64,000 nucleotides of DNA from Paenibacillus xylanivorans (GCF_001280595.1 NZ_LITU01000081.1:71811-135810), one strand, 5' to 3'; positions 24,771 through 34,216 are shown, numbered from the stretch's first letter. A program made the numbers and translations. Notes: a model not told the origin generated them from the letters alone.

Positions 24771-25982
24771 TCAGGATTCCCTGATCAAAGGGGGTTTCTT
24801 GTACAATTTGAATCTTACCCACACCATATTGAGCAACAGCAGCCCACCGGAGACGATGAACAGGCCTTCTATGCCGATAAACCCGGCCATAAAGCCGCCG
24901 ATTACGGCTCCGAGCATGTTACCCAGCGCGAGTGTGCTCGTATTAAAGCTGAACGCCCGGCTAATCATGCTATCTGGCGTATAGGAGCGAATGAGCGCGT
25001 TGACACTTGGAAGCAGGCCGCCCATGAACACGCCCATCATGAACCGGACAATGATGAGCTGCCATACCGTCTGCACGAAAGCTTGGGGTATAAGCATGAG
25101 CCCGGTTCCTATAAGAGAAAATGTAAGTACCTTGTGTGAACCTATCCTATCACTGAGCTTCCCGAGAATCGGGGACATGGCCATGTTGGATAGTCCCGTT
25201 ACTGCACCGACAAGCCCTGCCCAGAAAGCCACATTGACATCCGAAGCATGTAATTTCTGTACATACAGCGGCAAGAGTGACATCGGGCTGATCATGGCAA
25301 ATTGCAACAGGAACGTTACAGCGAATAATGCAGGTAACTGGGGTGACTTGTTGAGTTCTTTCAGACCGGACAATACGGATTGTTCTGGCAGTTTGGCCGC
25401 TTCCTTGCGGTCAAACTTCTCTCTAACCAGGAACATGGCGAGCATCGAAGCCGCGAAGATCAGTCCACCTGTAATGTAGAAGATAGGGCGGAAGCCCACT
25501 GCATCAGCAAGCAAACCGCCGATCAGCGGACCCAAAATTGTACCGGCCACTTGACCGGACTGGCTGATGCCCATGGCAAAACCCATGCGATCCTTCGGCG
25601 TTGTACCCGAGATCAGCGCGACGGCTGCGGGGTTGAAACCGGAGATCGTACCATTCAACAGACGTAATAAGAGTAGCTGCCAAGGGTTCTGTGCAAAACC
25701 CATCAGAGCAATAACAATCGCCATCCCGAATCCGGAACGCAGCAACATGATTTTTCGGCCGTATTTGTCGGACAGCTTGCCCCACAGCGGTTGGAACAAA
25801 AATGAGGTGAGGAAATTGGCAGCAAATATAAACCCGGCCCAGATGCCAATTTCATGTTCACCAACAACCCCAAGGTCCCTGGCAAGATAAAGGGACAAAA
25901 AAGGGGTAATCATGGTCATGCCCGAATTGACCAGAAATTGTCCGAACCAAAGCACAATGAGGTTTACTTTCCACGTTTTCAA
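24771..25982 (-). CDS. MFS drug:H+ antiporter-like transporter
   Basis: A 403-residue protein with 12 predicted membrane helices and the MFS loop motif GKLSDKYGRK (about 69-78) between helices 2 and 3; the second half repeats it as GKLSDRIGS. ISGFNPAAVALISG and QSGQVAGTILGPLIGG resemble MdtG/DHA1-type drug exporters. The substrate is not known. TTG 25982 is chosen because AGGATGTGA precedes it at seven bases and it starts right before the first helix; the frame extends to 26024 with no site. It faces the divergent heme operon. Confidence 0.85.
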   Translation of the reverse strand: MKTWKVNLIVLWFGQFLVNSGMTMITPFLSLYLARDLGVVGEHEIGIWAGFIFAANFLTSFLFQPLWGKLSDKYGRKIMLLRSGFGMAIVIALMGFAQNPWQLLLLRLLNGTISGFNPAAVALISGTTPKDRMGFAMGISQSGQVAGTILGPLIGGLLADAVGFRPIFYITGGLIFAASMLAMFLVREKFDRKEAAKLPEQSVLSGLKELNKSPQLPALFAVTFLLQFAMISPMSLLPLYVQKLHASDVNVAFWAGLVGAVTGLSNMAMSPILGKLSDRIGSHKVLTFSLIGTGLMLIPQAFVQTVWQLIIVRFMMGVFMGGLLPSVNALIRSYTPDSMISRAFSFNTSTLALGNMLGAVIGGFMAGFIGIEGLFIVSGGLLLLNMVWVRFKLYKKPPLIRES

Positions 25983-26119
25983 AGTGCTTTCACATCCTTT
26001 CCGATCGTTTCTGCAACGTTTCAAAAAAACACGATTCTTTCATTATAACATAATTTGCATATGGAGGAGGGGATGTAAGGAATGTCATAGTATTGTCATT
26101 GGAACAGATCGACACGTGG

Positions 26120-26148
26120 TTGTTACCGCTCTTTAAAAAGGGCATAAT
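26120..26148 (+). promoter_or_regulatory. Candidate promoter of hemEHY
   Basis: TTGTTA and CATAAT are 17 bases apart, 38 bases before the hemE ATG. A GCTCTTT/AAAGGGC inverted repeat lies in the spacer. Confidence 0.45.
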
Positions 26149-26186
26149 GTTATTTATGAGTCCAAAAACTATTGGAGGCTTCTTAC

Positions 26187-27251
26187 ATGAGCTATAATGA
26201 TCGTCTGATTCAGGCCAGCTTCAAACAGCAGGTGGACCGTGTTCCCGTGTGGTACATGCGTCAGGCTGGGCGTTATGATCCCGAATATCGCAAGATTAAG
26301 GAAAAGTATTCTTTGCTCGAAATTTGCCGTCAACCTGAGCTAGCAGCTGAAGTTACACTCATGCCGGTACGTAAACTCGGTGTGGATGCGGCTATTTTGT
26401 ATTCCGATATTATGAATCCGGTTGCTTCCCTCGGTATAGATTTTGATATTGTTAAAAATATTGGACCTGTTATAGACAATCCAATCCGCACGGCGGCAGA
26501 TGTGGATCGTTTGCGTCCCATTGATGTTGAAGGAGACCTGTCTCATATACTTGAGACGATTCGAATTCTGGACAAGGAACTGGATGTACCCCTGATTACG
26601 TTTGCCGGTGCACCTTTTACCATCGCCAGCTATTTGATTGAAGGCCGTCCTTCCAAAGGGTACATACGGACCAAAACGATGATGTACAGTGAACCGGAAG
26701 TATGGCATAAATTAATGCAAAAACTGGGCGATATGGTGATTACATATGTCCGTGCACACATTGCGAATGGCGGCAAGGCATTCCAACTGTTCGACAGCTG
26801 GGTAGGCGCGCTTTCGCCAAACGATTTTAGAACGTATGTGTTGCCGACGATTACTCGTATCTTTACCGAATTATCGGATTTGAATGTACCGAAAATTTAT
26901 TTCCCGGGTGTGGCTTCTGGTGAATTGCTGCCAACCCTGCATGATCTGCAAGCCGATGTGATTGGGCTGGATTGGAGAGTATCGATCTCCGAGGGACGTA
27001 AACGACTGGGCGGAAAATTTGCTGTGCAAGGTAACTTGGACCCTTATGTGCTGACTGCACCGATGGATCTGATCAAGCAGCATGCCAAATTGATTATTGA
27101 CGAAGGTATCAAGGAGCCAGGGTATATTTTCAATCTAGGGCATGGACTATTTCCTGAAGCATCTTTGGAAAAATTAAGAGAACTCACTGCGTATATTCAT
27201 GAATATTCTGCTGAAGCATTGAAGACTGGGGTGACGGTTACAAATGACTAA
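26187..27251 (+). CDS. hemE: Uroporphyrinogen decarboxylase
   Basis: A 354-residue cytosolic enzyme decarboxylating uroporphyrinogen III to coproporphyrinogen III. The signature PVWYMRQAGRYDPEYR (about 20-35) holds the substrate-binding Arg residues and ILYSDIM the catalytic Asp region; GAPFTIASYLIEG and FDSWVGALSPNDF follow. Start ATG 26187 has TTGGAGG upstream. Its last eight bases overlap the start of hemH, so the two are translationally coupled in the first heme operon segment. Confidence 0.98.
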   Translation: MSYNDRLIQASFKQQVDRVPVWYMRQAGRYDPEYRKIKEKYSLLEICRQPELAAEVTLMPVRKLGVDAAILYSDIMNPVASLGIDFDIVKNIGPVIDNPIRTAADVDRLRPIDVEGDLSHILETIRILDKELDVPLITFAGAPFTIASYLIEGRPSKGYIRTKTMMYSEPEVWHKLMQKLGDMVITYVRAHIANGGKAFQLFDSWVGALSPNDFRTYVLPTITRIFTELSDLNVPKIYFPGVASGELLPTLHDLQADVIGLDWRVSISEGRKRLGGKFAVQGNLDPYVLTAPMDLIKQHAKLIIDEGIKEPGYIFNLGHGLFPEASLEKLRELTAYIHEYSAEALKTGVTVTND

Positions 27252-28194
27252 TACGGTAGGTGTACTGGTGATGTCGTATGGCACACCTGAGAATATGGAA
27301 AGTATTGAAGCGTATTACACACATATCCGGAGAGGACGTCCGCCTGAACCGGAACAACTGAAGGAACTGACCGACCGTTATGAAGCAATTGTTGGGGGCG
27401 TATTCCCTCTTCGAGAAAACACGGATAATCAGGTTAAGGCCCTCCAGGAGACGTTAAACAAGGACGAGCGTTCCAATGAGGTTGAATTCCGTTGTTATCA
27501 AGGGCTGAAGCATGCGTATCCGTTCATTGAGGATGGCGTGGAACAGATGGCGAAGGATGGAATTCAGACCGCAATAGGTATCGTACTGGCACCACATTTC
27601 TCCACGATGAGTGTAGGGAGCTACATCAAGCGTGCTCGTGAGAAAGCAGAAGAATTGGGTATCCAGATGTCCTTTATTGAGAGTTACCACCTGCATCCGA
27701 AATTGATCCAGGCTCTCTCCACACGTGTTAGTGCCAAATTGGATGCTTTCGAGGAAGCGGGAGCCAAACGCGGAGATGTACGCGTGCTGTTCAGTGCACA
27801 CAGTCTGCCTGCACGAATTGTGGATATCGGTGATCCATATCCGCAGCAACTGCTGGAGACTTCGGAAGTTATTGCTTCCCGTTTAGGAATTACCAACTGG
27901 CAGTTTACGTGGCAAAGTGCGGGACGGACGGCGGAGCCATGGCTGGGCCCTGATATTCTGGACACGCTTCAGGAGCTTGCTCGTGAACAGGTAGAAGATG
28001 TACTTGTAGCACCGATTGGATTCGTATCGGATCATCTGGAAGTGCTCTATGATCTTGATATTGAGGCCAAAGCGATTGCCAAAGAGATCGACATGCGCCT
28101 CATGCGTATCGATTCTCTCAATAGCGACCCGCTTTACATGGAAACGTTAAGTGACGTCATTATTAGCCAATGGCAGCAAGGAACGGATGTTTAA
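27244..28194 (+). CDS. hemH: Coproporphyrin/protoporphyrin ferrochelatase
   Basis: A 316-residue enzyme inserting Fe(II) into the porphyrin ring. Family features include GVLVMSYGTPENMESIEAYY near the N terminus, the conserved His in VLFSAHSLP (about 180-188) and the acidic GFVSDHLEVLYDLDIEAK (about 260-277). In Firmicutes this protein uses coproporphyrin III (CpfC) and ChdC then makes heme; the ChdC gene is not in this window. It overlaps hemE by eight bases, and its TAA shares a base with the hemY ATG. Confidence 0.97.
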   Translation: MTNTVGVLVMSYGTPENMESIEAYYTHIRRGRPPEPEQLKELTDRYEAIVGGVFPLRENTDNQVKALQETLNKDERSNEVEFRCYQGLKHAYPFIEDGVEQMAKDGIQTAIGIVLAPHFSTMSVGSYIKRAREKAEELGIQMSFIESYHLHPKLIQALSTRVSAKLDAFEEAGAKRGDVRVLFSAHSLPARIVDIGDPYPQQLLETSEVIASRLGITNWQFTWQSAGRTAEPWLGPDILDTLQELAREQVEDVLVAPIGFVSDHLEVLYDLDIEAKAIAKEIDMRLMRIDSLNSDPLYMETLSDVIISQWQQGTDV

Positions 28195-29618
28195 TGGAAG
28201 ACCATAAACGTCGTGTTGTTGTTGTCGGCGGAGGTCTGACCGGCCTAAGCGCGGCATTTTATATCCGGAAGCATTACCGGGAAGCCGGGATCGAACCTGT
28301 AATTACCCTGGTTGAGAAGAGTTCTTCCATGGGTGGCATGATTGAGACGCTACACCGGGATGGATTTGTTATCGAGAAGGGGCCAGATTCTTTCCTTGCC
28401 CGCAAAACGGCGATGATTGACTTGGCTAAAGAGCTGGAAATCGATCATGAACTGGTCAGTCAAAACCCGGAATCCAAAAAAACGTACATCATGCAGCGTG
28501 GCAAGTTACATCCCATGCCGGCAGGACTCGTTCTAGGTATTCCGACGGAGTTGAGACCGTTTCTGAGAAGCGGTCTTGTATCTCCGGCAGGCAAGCTGCG
28601 GGCATTAATGGATTTTGTCATCCCTCCCCGTCGCACAACGGAGGATGAATCGCTCGGCTATATGATTGAGCGCCGCCTTGGAGCGGAAGTGCTGGAAAAC
28701 CTCACTGAGCCGTTGCTTGCGGGTATCTATGCAGGTGATATGCGACGATTGAGTCTTCAGGCAACGTTCCCGCAATTCGGAGAAGTGGAGCGGGATTACG
28801 GTAGTTTGATCCGGGGGATGATGACTGGCCGCAAACCGGCAGAGACTCATACGGGAACGAAAAGAAGTGCTTTTCTGAACTTCCGTCAGGGCTTGCAGAG
28901 CTTTGTTCACGCGCTTGTACATGAATTGCAGGACGTGGATCAACGTCTGAACACTTCGGTGCAATCCTTGGATGTTCAGACTGGAGAAGCGGCCAGATAT
29001 AGCATTCAACTGGATAACGGCGAGCACCTTGAAGCAGATGATGTAGTCATTACCGTACCTACGTATGTTGCATCCGAACTGCTACAGCCCCACGTGGATA
29101 CAACGGCTCTGGATGCGATTAACTACGTATCGGTAGCGAATGTGGTGCTAGCTTTTGAGAAAAAGGATATCGAACATGTATTTGATGGGTCTGGTTTCCT
29201 CGTTCCGCGTAAGGAAGGCCGTAATATTACAGCATGTACTTGGACATCAACCAAGTGGCTGCACACCAGCCCGGATGACAAAGTACTGCTTCGCTGCTAT
29301 GTTGGTCGTTCTGGAGACGAACAGAATGTGGAACTCCCGGATGATGCATTGACGGATCTGGTACTCAAGGACTTGCGTGAAACAATGGGCGTAGAGGCCG
29401 TTCCGATCTTCTCGGAAATTACTCGGCTTCGCAAATCCATGCCACAGTATCCGGTAGGTCATCTAGAGCAGATTGCAGCACTTCGGGAGGAACTCGGCAG
29501 CAAATTGCCGGGGGTATACATTGCGGGTGCAGGTTATGAAGGGGTAGGATTGCCTGACTGCATTAGACAGGCAAAAGAAATGTCCGTTCAAGCTACGCAA
29601 TTAATTGCTGCAAAATAA
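28194..29618 (+). CDS. hemY: Coproporphyrinogen III oxidase (CgoX, HemY type)
   Basis: A 474-residue FAD-dependent oxidase of the porphyrinogen oxidase family, oxidising coproporphyrinogen III to coproporphyrin III with oxygen. The N-terminal VVVVGGGLTGLSAAFY is the FAD-binding Rossmann motif, and VYIAGAGYEGVGLPDCIRQA at the end is the C-terminal FAD element. The hemE-hemH-hemY order is that of Bacillus. The ATG at 28194 sits on the stop codon of hemH (TAATG) with AAGGAACGG upstream. A terminator closes the operon. Confidence 0.96.
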   Translation: MEDHKRRVVVVGGGLTGLSAAFYIRKHYREAGIEPVITLVEKSSSMGGMIETLHRDGFVIEKGPDSFLARKTAMIDLAKELEIDHELVSQNPESKKTYIMQRGKLHPMPAGLVLGIPTELRPFLRSGLVSPAGKLRALMDFVIPPRRTTEDESLGYMIERRLGAEVLENLTEPLLAGIYAGDMRRLSLQATFPQFGEVERDYGSLIRGMMTGRKPAETHTGTKRSAFLNFRQGLQSFVHALVHELQDVDQRLNTSVQSLDVQTGEAARYSIQLDNGEHLEADDVVITVPTYVASELLQPHVDTTALDAINYVSVANVVLAFEKKDIEHVFDGSGFLVPRKEGRNITACTWTSTKWLHTSPDDKVLLRCYVGRSGDEQNVELPDDALTDLVLKDLRETMGVEAVPIFSEITRLRKSMPQYPVGHLEQIAALREELGSKLPGVYIAGAGYEGVGLPDCIRQAKEMSVQATQLIAAK

Positions 29619-29629
29619 TTAACGTACAT

Positions 29630-29676
29630 GGCTGTCTCGAACGTAGAGTTATTCTACAGGGGAGACGGCCTTTTTT
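29630..29676 (+). terminator. Terminator of hemEHY
   Basis: GGCTGTCTC and GAGACGGCC pair with one G-U, followed by six T. Confidence 0.85.
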
Positions 29677-29805
29677 ACGCTATAAAGTGAAAAGTAAAGA
29701 TAAGTGAACTCTTTCAATGTTTACAGTTCCAAGGAATTATGGAAATCCAGAATATGCCTGATATAATATGATAAGGATTGCTGTGAAGAAGAAGAGGAGT
29801 TGCCT

Positions 29806-31206
29806 ATGTATCCCCCAAGATCAAAACGAAGTGTACAGAAGAAAAAAGTAAAACGTGCTCGCAAACGGTTGGTCTGGATCATTAATCTGGTATTGATCGT
29901 GGCGATTGGACTCGTCTGCCTCTATTACGCAGTAGGTATGAAGGAACAGCAGGCGGACCCGGAAGTGAAAGAAACGATTGTGAATCAGGAACCTGTGCAT
30001 GAAGAGGGGTCCAAGGGTGGTAACCAGGTAAGTTCACCTGATACGGATTCGGAGGCAAGTAATACTTCGGATGAAGGATCGGATGGTTCTGATGAAAAGG
30101 TAACTGAAAATTCCGACGATAAGTCGGGTGAGAAAAAAACGGATGCTGCAAGCTCCGAGACAAATGGGAAAACAGATACAGCAACGAAAACACCGACCGA
30201 TAATTCTGCTTCTTCCGGCTTAAAGGGGAGCGAAGCTGGGGCGACACAGCCATCTAATTCGGCGAAGGATGTAACTATTAACTTTGTTGGGGACATCCAG
30301 TTCTCGGGCAAAGTTGCTGAATTGTTGGATAAGAACGGGTATGATTATCCCTTCTCGAAGCTTGGAAACCTGTTCAAGAACGATGATCTCACGATCGGCA
30401 ACCTTGAAACGCCTGTAACTCTTGGTGGGACTGATGCATTGGATAAAACCTATGTATACAAATCTTCGCCAAAAGCGCTCGCAGCGATGGCTTCAGCAGG
30501 TTTTGATGCGGTGAATCTGGCCAACAATCACATCCTTGATCAGGGCGTTGAGGGTCTGGTCGATACACTGGCGTACCTGAAGGAATATGGTATTGCACAT
30601 ACTGGTGCGGGAATGAACCAGGATGAAGCTTATACACCAGCTTATCTGGAACGCAAGGGCATGAAAATTGCATTTCTGGGCTTTAGCCGGGTAGTACCGA
30701 AACCCAGTTGGAAAGCGGAAGGTAATCGAGCAGGTGTTGCCGAAACCTACGATTCTACAGGTGCAGTCAAGGCGATTCAGGAAGCCCGTCAAAAGGCTGA
30801 TCTGGTCATTGTTGTTGCACATTGGGGAGAGGAACGGGTCAGCACACCGAATAATGATCAGACTCGACTGGCACATGAATTTGTAGATGCCGGAGCCGAT
30901 CTGGTCATAGGCGGTCATCCCCATGTCTTGCAAGGGGTGGAGTACTACAAAGGCAAGTGGATCGCATATAGTACAGGCAACTTTATTTTCTCGAAATCAA
31001 CGACAGAGGAAACGTGGAAAACAGCGATTTTTCAGGCGAACTGTAGTAAGGATGCCAAATGCAGTATGAAGGTTATTCCTTATGAGGCTGCGCTGGGTCA
31101 GGCGATTCCGATGCTGGACGAAGCTAATAAACTGCTGCTGGAGCAGATGACGCAGCTTTCACCAGGTATTCGTTTTGATGCGAATGGAGTTGCGTCGCCA
31201 AGTTAA
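29806..31206 (+). CDS. CapA-family (PGA_cap metallophosphatase fold) protein
   Basis: A 466-residue protein with a basic N terminus, one membrane helix (about 24-44), a long acidic/Ser-Thr linker (45-160) and a CapA/PgsA-like domain. The domain shows GDIQFSG, NLETP, NLANNHILD, HWGEE and GGHPHVLQG, the metal-phosphoesterase-like motifs of the family. PgsA takes part in poly-gamma-glutamate export, but here no pgsB or pgsC adjoins, so the function is unclear; it may be a surface phosphoesterase. ATG 29806 has AGAGGAG upstream; an in-frame TTG at 29800 is weaker. The glycerophosphodiesterase gene follows by 27 bases. Confidence 0.88.
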   Translation: MYPPRSKRSVQKKKVKRARKRLVWIINLVLIVAIGLVCLYYAVGMKEQQADPEVKETIVNQEPVHEEGSKGGNQVSSPDTDSEASNTSDEGSDGSDEKVTENSDDKSGEKKTDAASSETNGKTDTATKTPTDNSASSGLKGSEAGATQPSNSAKDVTINFVGDIQFSGKVAELLDKNGYDYPFSKLGNLFKNDDLTIGNLETPVTLGGTDALDKTYVYKSSPKALAAMASAGFDAVNLANNHILDQGVEGLVDTLAYLKEYGIAHTGAGMNQDEAYTPAYLERKGMKIAFLGFSRVVPKPSWKAEGNRAGVAETYDSTGAVKAIQEARQKADLVIVVAHWGEERVSTPNNDQTRLAHEFVDAGADLVIGGHPHVLQGVEYYKGKWIAYSTGNFIFSKSTTEETWKTAIFQANCSKDAKCSMKVIPYEAALGQAIPMLDEANKLLLEQMTQLSPGIRFDANGVASPS

Positions 31207-31233
31207 GATGCATTTTATTTAGGAGGGGATGGA

Positions 31234-31986
31234 ATGAACAACCTTTGTGTAGCGCACCGTGGATTTTCGTCCATTGCACCAGAAAATACGATGGCTGCAT
31301 TTCTGCTTGCCATGGAACAACCTGAAGTTCAGTGGATGGAGCTGGATGTACAGTTGTCGCGTGATGGTGTTCCGGTGGTTATTCATGACTTTACGTTGAA
31401 TCGGACAACCAACGGTAAAGGACTCGTTCGAGAGACGGATTGGTCAGATTTACAGCAGCTGGATGCGGGATCATGGAAAGGAAAAGCCTATAAAGGGGAG
31501 CGCGTTCCCGCTCTTATTGAAGTGCTGGATCGTTGCTGTGGCAAAGTTCGCTTGAATATCGAACTGAAAACGCAAGGAAACATGTACCCTGGTCTGCCGG
31601 CAGCGGTTATTCATGAGGTAAGGAAAAGACATATGCAGCATGACGTGGTGATCACTTCGTTTGAACCTACGGCTCTGGTTGAAGTTAAGAAACTGGCCCC
31701 GGAGTTCAAAACGGGATTGATTATTGATGCACGCCCAGGTGATCTGGCAGCAGTTCTGCGACAGATGAATTGCAGTTTTCTTTCGATCGGATACACGAAT
31801 GTGGACAAATCGCTGATGCGGGAAATGCGTAATGAAGGTATTCAGGTGATGGCCTGGACCGTGGATGACAAAACCATCATGAAGCGGCTCGCGGCGATTG
31901 ACCCGGAGTTGATGTTATGTACGAACCGGCCTGATGTATGGGAACAGGCTTTTCAGGAAACGAGCAGCCGATTTTTCAGGCCATAA
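31234..31986 (+). CDS. Glycerophosphodiester phosphodiesterase
   Basis: A 250-residue cytosolic enzyme of the UgpQ-like GDPD family that splits glycerophosphodiesters to glycerol-3-phosphate and alcohol. The catalytic His and Arg occur in AHRGFSSIAPENT (7-19), metal ligands in ELDVQLSRDGVPVVIHD (about 36-52) with the second His, and IELKT near 109. No signal peptide is seen, so it acts on internal substrate. AGGAGGGG lies before the ATG, 27 bases after the CapA-like gene, suggesting cotranscription. Confidence 0.93.
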   Translation: MNNLCVAHRGFSSIAPENTMAAFLLAMEQPEVQWMELDVQLSRDGVPVVIHDFTLNRTTNGKGLVRETDWSDLQQLDAGSWKGKAYKGERVPALIEVLDRCCGKVRLNIELKTQGNMYPGLPAAVIHEVRKRHMQHDVVITSFEPTALVEVKKLAPEFKTGLIIDARPGDLAAVLRQMNCSFLSIGYTNVDKSLMREMRNEGIQVMAWTVDDKTIMKRLAAIDPELMLCTNRPDVWEQAFQETSSRFFRP

Positions 31987-32090
31987 ACTCCAATTTTTTG
32001 AATAGCAAAAATATGATATGTACTTATATAATAAAAAAATGAATATGCTCCAACTACGCTAATGAATCCGATAAAGGTGGTCGTAAACCG

Positions 32091-32726
32091 ATGCTGACAA
32101 ACATTCGCAATGTATATTGTGTAGGACGAAATTATAAACTTCATGCAGAAGAATTGGGCAACGCGGTTCCGGATGAACCGATGATCTTTATGAAGCCTTC
32201 CCATGCGGTCGTGCCCTTGAATGGCGATACGCTTCAATTGCCTGCTACAAAGGGCGAAGTACATTATGAGGCTGAGCTTGTCGTTCAAATTGGCCGGGGC
32301 TATGAGCCGGGTATGACTGTGGATGAATTGGTTGACGCGTATGCATTTGGCATTGATTTTACGTTACGTGACGTACAGACGGTCATCAAGAAAAAAGGGC
32401 ATCCGTGGACAGCAGCCAAAGGGTTCAAAAACTCCGCTCCGATTACTGCATTCCAGACATTTCCTGGTGCTCAGGCTCTTCTTGAAAAAGACTTTACACT
32501 CACCAAGAACGGTGCCGAAGTCCAACGGGGCAATATTCGTAACATGATCTTCAGCCTTCAGGACATTGTAGATTATGTAGGCCATCATTACGGCCTGGGG
32601 CCTGGAGATGTCATCTTCACAGGCACACCAGAAGGGGTTGGACCAACGGTAGCAGGGGATGTGCTTGAACTGGCCTGGGACGGCGAATCCTTGGGCAAAT
32701 GCACGATTGCAGCAGCAGTTCAGTAA
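32091..32726 (+). CDS. Fumarylacetoacetate hydrolase-family protein
   Basis: A 211-residue protein consisting of a single FAH domain. GRNYKLHAEELGNAVPDEPMIFMKP marks the N terminus; metal ligands are expected in HYEAELV (about 61-67) and DFTLRD near 90, followed by KGHPWTAAKGF, with GTPEGVGP at the end. Family members act as acylpyruvases, oxaloacetate tautomerases or decarboxylases; the reaction cannot be picked from sequence. AAAGGTGG precedes the ATG. A terminator follows. Confidence 0.9.
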   Translation: MLTNIRNVYCVGRNYKLHAEELGNAVPDEPMIFMKPSHAVVPLNGDTLQLPATKGEVHYEAELVVQIGRGYEPGMTVDELVDAYAFGIDFTLRDVQTVIKKKGHPWTAAKGFKNSAPITAFQTFPGAQALLEKDFTLTKNGAEVQRGNIRNMIFSLQDIVDYVGHHYGLGPGDVIFTGTPEGVGPTVAGDVLELAWDGESLGKCTIAAAVQ

Positions 32727-32776
32727 GCATCATACATCATAGAACCTGCCTACTTAGAGTATATATGAAATAGGTG

Positions 32777-32800
32777 AGGGGCGTCTCGACGCTCCTTTTT
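32777..32800 (+). terminator. Terminator of the FAH-family gene
   Basis: AGGGGCGTC and GACGCTCCT with one G-U pair and a two-base loop, then five T. Confidence 0.8.
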
Positions 32801-32843
32801 GGCATGCCTTATTCTCTGCCATATCAGAGGTAAAACCTTTCAT

Positions 32844-33251
32844 TTATGTCAAGTTGTAGGCAGTGTTAGCACTCTCTGTAACCAATTCTTCCAGTTCACT
32901 GCTTTGTACTGCGTGTTGCTCCTGACTAATACTCCCACTTGCGAGTCGTTGATCTAATTGCTCCTTAAGCTGCCTTATTTGCAATGCGACAACCTCGTTG
33001 AAGTCACCATGATTTTCGTCCGCAATCATTCTCAGCGATTTACCCGCATACAGATCCTGCACCAAATCGTCTTCTGACTGTTGATTCAGAGCACTCAGCA
33101 ACTCATCTCCGCTCTCGTCTTTGGTATCTATGTTAACGATGGACCATTTAGCCAAGGGGATAGGGGATATAGCTGATCTGCCCCAAGCTGTTCCGGCGAA
33201 GGACATGGTGACAACCATTGTTCCTACAATTATTACGCGCTTCATGTTCAT
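32844..33251 (-). CDS. Small secreted helical protein
   Basis: A 135-residue protein with a signal peptide (MNMKRVIIVGTMVVTMSFAGTAWG, cleavage near WGRS) and a mature part of predicted amphipathic helices. LYAGKSLRMIADENHGDFNEVVALQIRQLKEQLDQRLASGSISQEQHAV has the L-x-x-G-x-S/I-x-x-x-A and QRLxxGxIxxEQ pattern found in small helical secreted proteins such as the YckD type; family assignment is tentative. ATG 33251 has GAGGATGA upstream; the frame runs to 33455 without a site. Confidence 0.6.
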   Translation of the reverse strand: MNMKRVIIVGTMVVTMSFAGTAWGRSAISPIPLAKWSIVNIDTKDESGDELLSALNQQSEDDLVQDLYAGKSLRMIADENHGDFNEVVALQIRQLKEQLDQRLASGSISQEQHAVQSSELEELVTESANTAYNLT

Positions 33252-33417
33252 GTGTGTCATCCTCATTTCAATGGTTAAGTACGAGTTAAATCGCAACTGG
33301 TCTTGATGTAACGTTCTGAAGATAGTGTAACCGGGAAAGCTGAAGTGAAACTTAAAACCGGATAAGTAATCTAAATATGAGGGATAACGAACGGTGAAAA
33401 ACATTTTAAATTCACAC

Positions 33418-33445
33418 TTGACAGGTTGGGTTAGTCGGTTATATG
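33418..33445 (+). promoter_or_regulatory. Consensus promoter of the MarR operon leader
   Basis: Perfect TTGACA (33418-33423), 16-base spacer, TATATG (33440-33445). Expected transcription start near 33452, about 158 bases before the MarR ATG. Confidence 0.75.
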
Positions 33446-33451
33446 ATGAAC

Positions 33452-33571
33452 TCAATTATTTTAACACTCATTAAATGAACAGTGAAATAAATTGAATTGA
33501 AACGAGCTGATTGGATCACCAAAGGCTCCCGGGACTACTCCACTATGGAATTGTCCACGGGAGCCTTTTTT
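33452..33571 (+). ncRNA. Leader RNA or small RNA of about 120 nt upstream of MarR
   Basis: Inferred transcript from the promoter to the terminator. It contains no plausible ribosome binding site and coding frame. It could be a free small RNA or an attenuated leader. Family unknown; existence is inferred from the promoter-terminator pair. Confidence 0.45.
33521..33571 (+). terminator. Terminator/attenuator before MarR
   Basis: AAAGGCTCCCG (33521-33531) pairs with CGGGAGCCTTT, extended inside by GGAC/GTCC, followed by six T. It ends 39 bases before the MarR start. Confidence 0.88.
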
Positions 33572-33609
33572 CATATTTGCTGCCGTTTCAGTTAGACAGG
33601 GAGGATGAA

Positions 33610-34167
33610 ATGAGCAATAGGGACTGGGACGCGTTGGAAAAGACAGATTGGTTGTTTCGTAAAATGGTCAGACGATTCGTGAAAGAACGAGATCGCATAT
33701 CGGTAGAGGGGGTCAGTTTACCGGGCATGCTCATCCTGCACAAAATCATTCGTGAAGGGGAACAGCGGTTGGGGGATTTGGCTGAACAACTGGACTTTAC
33801 TTCAGGTGCCATCACAGCTTTAACAGACAAGTTAGAGAAAAAGGGGCTTACAATCCGCAGGCGCAAGGAAGATGACCGCCGGACGGTTTTGCTGGACATT
33901 ACTGCCAGTGGACGGGAGATGTTTGCTCGAAACAGCAATATCGGTGCCCGATGTATCACGCTTCTGTTTGAGGGCTTTACGACGGAGGAACTGGAGCAGC
34001 AAAGCCAATTTTATGAGCGGGTGATAGCGAATCTGGAGGGGTTCTCGGATACGTTGCTGGAATTGGCAGAGAACAACGGGAAGCAGGAACACGATCCGTC
34101 CACCGAAAGTGACCCTGAACAGAAGCAAAGGGAGAATACCGGGAAGAGCAACTATCTCAGTTATTAA
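33610..34167 (+). CDS. MarR-family transcriptional regulator
   Basis: A 185-residue dimeric winged-helix regulator. GVSLPGMLILHKIIREGEQRLGDLAEQLDFTSGAITALTDKLEKKGLTIRRRKEDDRRTVLLDIT contains the recognition helix and wing with DDRR, standard for MarR. The C-terminal 25 residues are a charged Glu/Gln tail beyond the fold. MarR proteins commonly repress neighbours and are released by phenolic or aromatic ligands, which would suit the arylsulfotransferase downstream. GGGAGGATG lies four bases before ATG 33610; a longer frame from 33511 would cross the terminator. Confidence 0.92.
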   Translation: MSNRDWDALEKTDWLFRKMVRRFVKERDRISVEGVSLPGMLILHKIIREGEQRLGDLAEQLDFTSGAITALTDKLEKKGLTIRRRKEDDRRTVLLDITASGREMFARNSNIGARCITLLFEGFTTEELEQQSQFYERVIANLEGFSDTLLELAENNGKQEHDPSTESDPEQKQRENTGKSNYLSY

Positions 34168-34216
34168 CGTTTGATCAGATAGTGCAAACAAACAATCCAA
34201 GGGAGAGATGATCAAC

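Larger units (their letters stand above)
33252..33609. other. 358-base region upstream of the MarR operon
   Basis: Contains the minus-strand promoter of the secreted-protein gene, a strong plus-strand promoter at 33418-33445, and an intrinsic terminator at 33521-33571 that lies before the MarR ribosome binding site. Confidence 0.75.
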
